From contig JANYBM010000064.1 of the NCBI GenBank assembly GCA_025361125.1, positions 1-64,000 of the forward strand: a DNA stretch of 64,000 nucleotides, read 5' to 3'. The translations under genes and the position numbers were made by a program. This document shows, in pieces, positions 62,691 to 64,000 of this stretch (position 1 is its first letter; each line of letters begins with the position of its first letter). Source of the stretch: Holophagaceae bacterium (GTDB lineage: Bacteria > Acidobacteriota > Holophagae > Holophagales > Holophagaceae). Below the pieces are notes generated by a model that was given only the letters and a program-made list of their open reading frames with translations, was not told where the DNA came from and ran no database searches.

Positions 62691-63527
62691 CTAAGTAGAG
62701 GCTGGGAACAGGCTGTACAGCCCTTCGGCGCGTGCCCGCCGATTGGCGTTGTACCAAGCGGAATCACGCCGGGCGACGAACCGACCCACTCCAATCGTCT
62801 TGTTCACATCCAGCAGGATTATCCGGCCTTCGTGGCGGACATAATCGAACTTGCCATAATCAAACCCCATCCGTTGCCTCAGCTCCAGGATTTCGGAAGC
62901 CACTTCCACTTGATAGCTGGCGCAGCGGGTCTCCTCCTTCACGATGGGATTGTGGGAGGCGTTCCTTGTGCACTTGCCCCAAGAGCCAAGGAAGAAGTAG
63001 CTATGGGTGTGGAAGAGGTCGTCCTCGATCTCTGGAAGAAATCTTTGCACCACCAGATCCGGCATCGCGAAGGCCTCCTGTGGGACGTCCTGCAACCGGG
63101 AGAACAGCCGGTATTCCATAGGGGAGCGGAAAGGCGGATTCAAGCCCTTGCCATCGAGCCTCGGTATGCCCCTTTCAGCCTCGGGAAGCCCTCCGAAATT
63201 ACGGTTCGACTTCACGATCACCGGGCCCGCCCAGTCATCCCCTGGCCCCAGCAGATGCTCCGAGAAAGCCGCCTTCCGGATATCCCGGACCCGCGCGTTC
63301 ACGGCCGCCGGGTAACGTGAGGCCAGGTCCATGTAGGCCTCGGGAACTTCCGAAAGATCGACATGGAGGAACAGGATGTCGGCGGGTCGGTACTCATCGG
63401 GCCCGAACAGCGTGAACACCTCGTGTCCATCCTCCTGCCAGAAGGGGATCATGCGCTGGATTGCGTATCCGGCCGTGTCCTGGCCCCGCTCGGAGGCGTG
63501 CTGAAGAATGGCGATGCGACGGCCCAT
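62691..63527 (-). CDS. ATP-grasp-like protein of unknown function
   Basis: 278 residues. VIVKSNRNFGGLPE resembles the ATP-binding lysine and glycine loop of ATP-grasp enzymes; RIILLDVNKTIG near the C-terminus resembles the metal-binding strand (normally xExNxxxG). The N-terminus, RIAILQHASERGQDTAGYAIQRM, forms a Rossmann-like pre-domain. Possible amide or peptide ligase. Substrate and partners are not evident; it is followed on the plus side by an amino-acid permease gene. Convergent with the SMP-30 gene, 7 nt apart. Confidence 0.6.
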   Translation of the reverse strand: MGRRIAILQHASERGQDTAGYAIQRMIPFWQEDGHEVFTLFGPDEYRPADILFLHVDLSEVPEAYMDLASRYPAAVNARVRDIRKAAFSEHLLGPGDDWAGPVIVKSNRNFGGLPEAERGIPRLDGKGLNPPFRSPMEYRLFSRLQDVPQEAFAMPDLVVQRFLPEIEDDLFHTHSYFFLGSWGKCTRNASHNPIVKEETRCASYQVEVASEILELRQRMGFDYGKFDYVRHEGRIILLDVNKTIGVGRFVARRDSAWYNANRRARAEGLYSLFPAST

Positions 63528-63536
63528 GGCACGATG

Positions 63537-64000
63537 TTAGGAGGGTTCCACTCCGGGGTGAAGTGGTCCTCTGGCCCTGCGGCTGGCTATCAGGAATACA
63601 GGGACACCCATGAGTAGCAGCACCAAGCCAATGGATGACCGCAGGGGATGCTGGCAATAAAGCTGGATCGTCATGACCACCGAGCCCAGGACGAACAGGC
63701 CCGGCACCACCGGATAGCCCGGGGCGCTCACCGGACGGGGCAGGTCCGGCTCCAGGCGGCGAAGGCGGAACAGGGCCAGCCCTCCCAGCCCAAAGAACAG
63801 CCACTGCAGAAAGACGTAAAAGGAGGAAAGCTCCTCGAAGCTGCCGGTGAGCACCAGCAGGCACGCAAACAGCGACTTGTAGACCACCGCCCCCACCGGG
63901 ATGCGGGTGCGGGGTGACACCACCCCAAGAATCCGGGGCAGGAGTTTGTCCTTCGCCAACGCGTAGGGGATCCGGGAGGCCGCAAACAGGTTGGCATGCA
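63537..64000 (-). CDS. APC-family amino-acid permease, 3' part (5' end outside window)
   Basis: The visible ~154 C-terminal residues contain ANLFAASRIPYALAKDKLLPRILG, a typical amino-acid/polyamine/cation-symporter helix 8 loop, followed by four helices (VYKSLFACLLVLTG, SSFYVFLQWLFFGLGGLALF, YPVVPGLFVLGSVVMTIQLY and IGLVLLLMGVPVFLIA). The order matches the L-amino-acid transporter (LAT-like) branch. Upstream part is beyond 64000. Substrate cannot be told. Confidence 0.85.
   Translation of the reverse strand, partial: HANLFAASRIPYALAKDKLLPRILGVVSPRTRIPVGAVVYKSLFACLLVLTGSFEELSSFYVFLQWLFFGLGGLALFRLRRLEPDLPRPVSAPGYPVVPGLFVLGSVVMTIQLYCQHPLRSSIGLVLLLMGVPVFLIASRRARGPLHPGVEPS

Overview
The window looks like chromosomal DNA from a Gram-negative, respiring, non-pathogen-like bacterium, most likely an Acidobacteriota of the Holophaga/Geothrix type. 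That is an inference from the gene set: an MglA-like GTPase, FHA/RDD and MJ0042 zinc-ribbon proteins, TonB-dependent uptake, an EMO-type Fe-S oxidoreductase and a split nuoABCD cluster. No taxonomic marker such as rRNA is present. Coding density is high, GC is moderately high, ATGA/TGATG stop-start overlaps are frequent, and I see no transposase, integrase, phage gene or CRISPR array.

Layout. 1-6.1 kb: 5'-part of an EF-P gene with Asn at the loop-tip position 34, tRNA-Val(CAC), an aminotransferase, a glycosyltransferase, recA and a secreted trypsin-like protease with TPRs. 6.1-15.7 kb: a DUF1444-like protein, moaA, a DinB pair, a CHASE/PAS hybrid histidine kinase, thiC, a small secreted basic protein and pfkA. 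15.9-23.8 kb: mannose-1-phosphate guanylyltransferase, a five-gene membrane cluster with duplicated RDD domains and an FHA domain, an MglA-like GTPase, a ThiF/MoeB-like E1, rdgB and a histidine phosphatase. 23.9-28.7 kb: a cobalamin riboswitch followed by a TonB receptor and a BtuFCD-type ABC transporter. 28.9-36.3 kb: DedA, RNase D-like, and a molybdate regulon (modE, outer-membrane porin, modA, modB, modC) with two matching ModE-like operators. 36.2-43.8 kb: an HD-GYP protein with a large internal insertion, a flavin-reductase-like protein, MscS, YceI/MarR with a shared palindrome, and nuoABCD. 44.1-49.4 kb: ACP, dehydratase, ketosynthase and a ketosynthase-like partner that lacks all three catalytic residues, then SPOR, prmA and murI. 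49.4-58.6 kb: a coupled QueD-like/rhodanese/MauE/signal-peptidase operon, an EMO-type oxidoreductase, trm112-like, hldA, a zinc-ribbon protein, tmk and holB. 58.7-64 kb: GNAT, YcaQ-like glycosylase, FHA-GGDEF, an SMP-30-like beta-propeller, an ATP-grasp-like protein and part of an amino-acid permease.

The most unusual item is a dispersed intergenic element present in five copies (about 406-523, 5733-5868, 6005-6123, 13988-14107, 43836-44010). Each copy reads as two consecutive hairpins. The stem sequences differ between copies but pairing is kept, which points to selection on a folded RNA or DNA form. Next in interest are the ketosynthase/pseudo-ketosynthase set, the molybdate regulon that includes its own porin and a truncated ModE, the inserted HD-GYP protein and the Asn34 EF-P.

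All calls were made by eye from the sequence and the ORF track. Start codons were chosen by Shine-Dalgarno context, stop-start coupling and family length, and often differ from the longest ORF.
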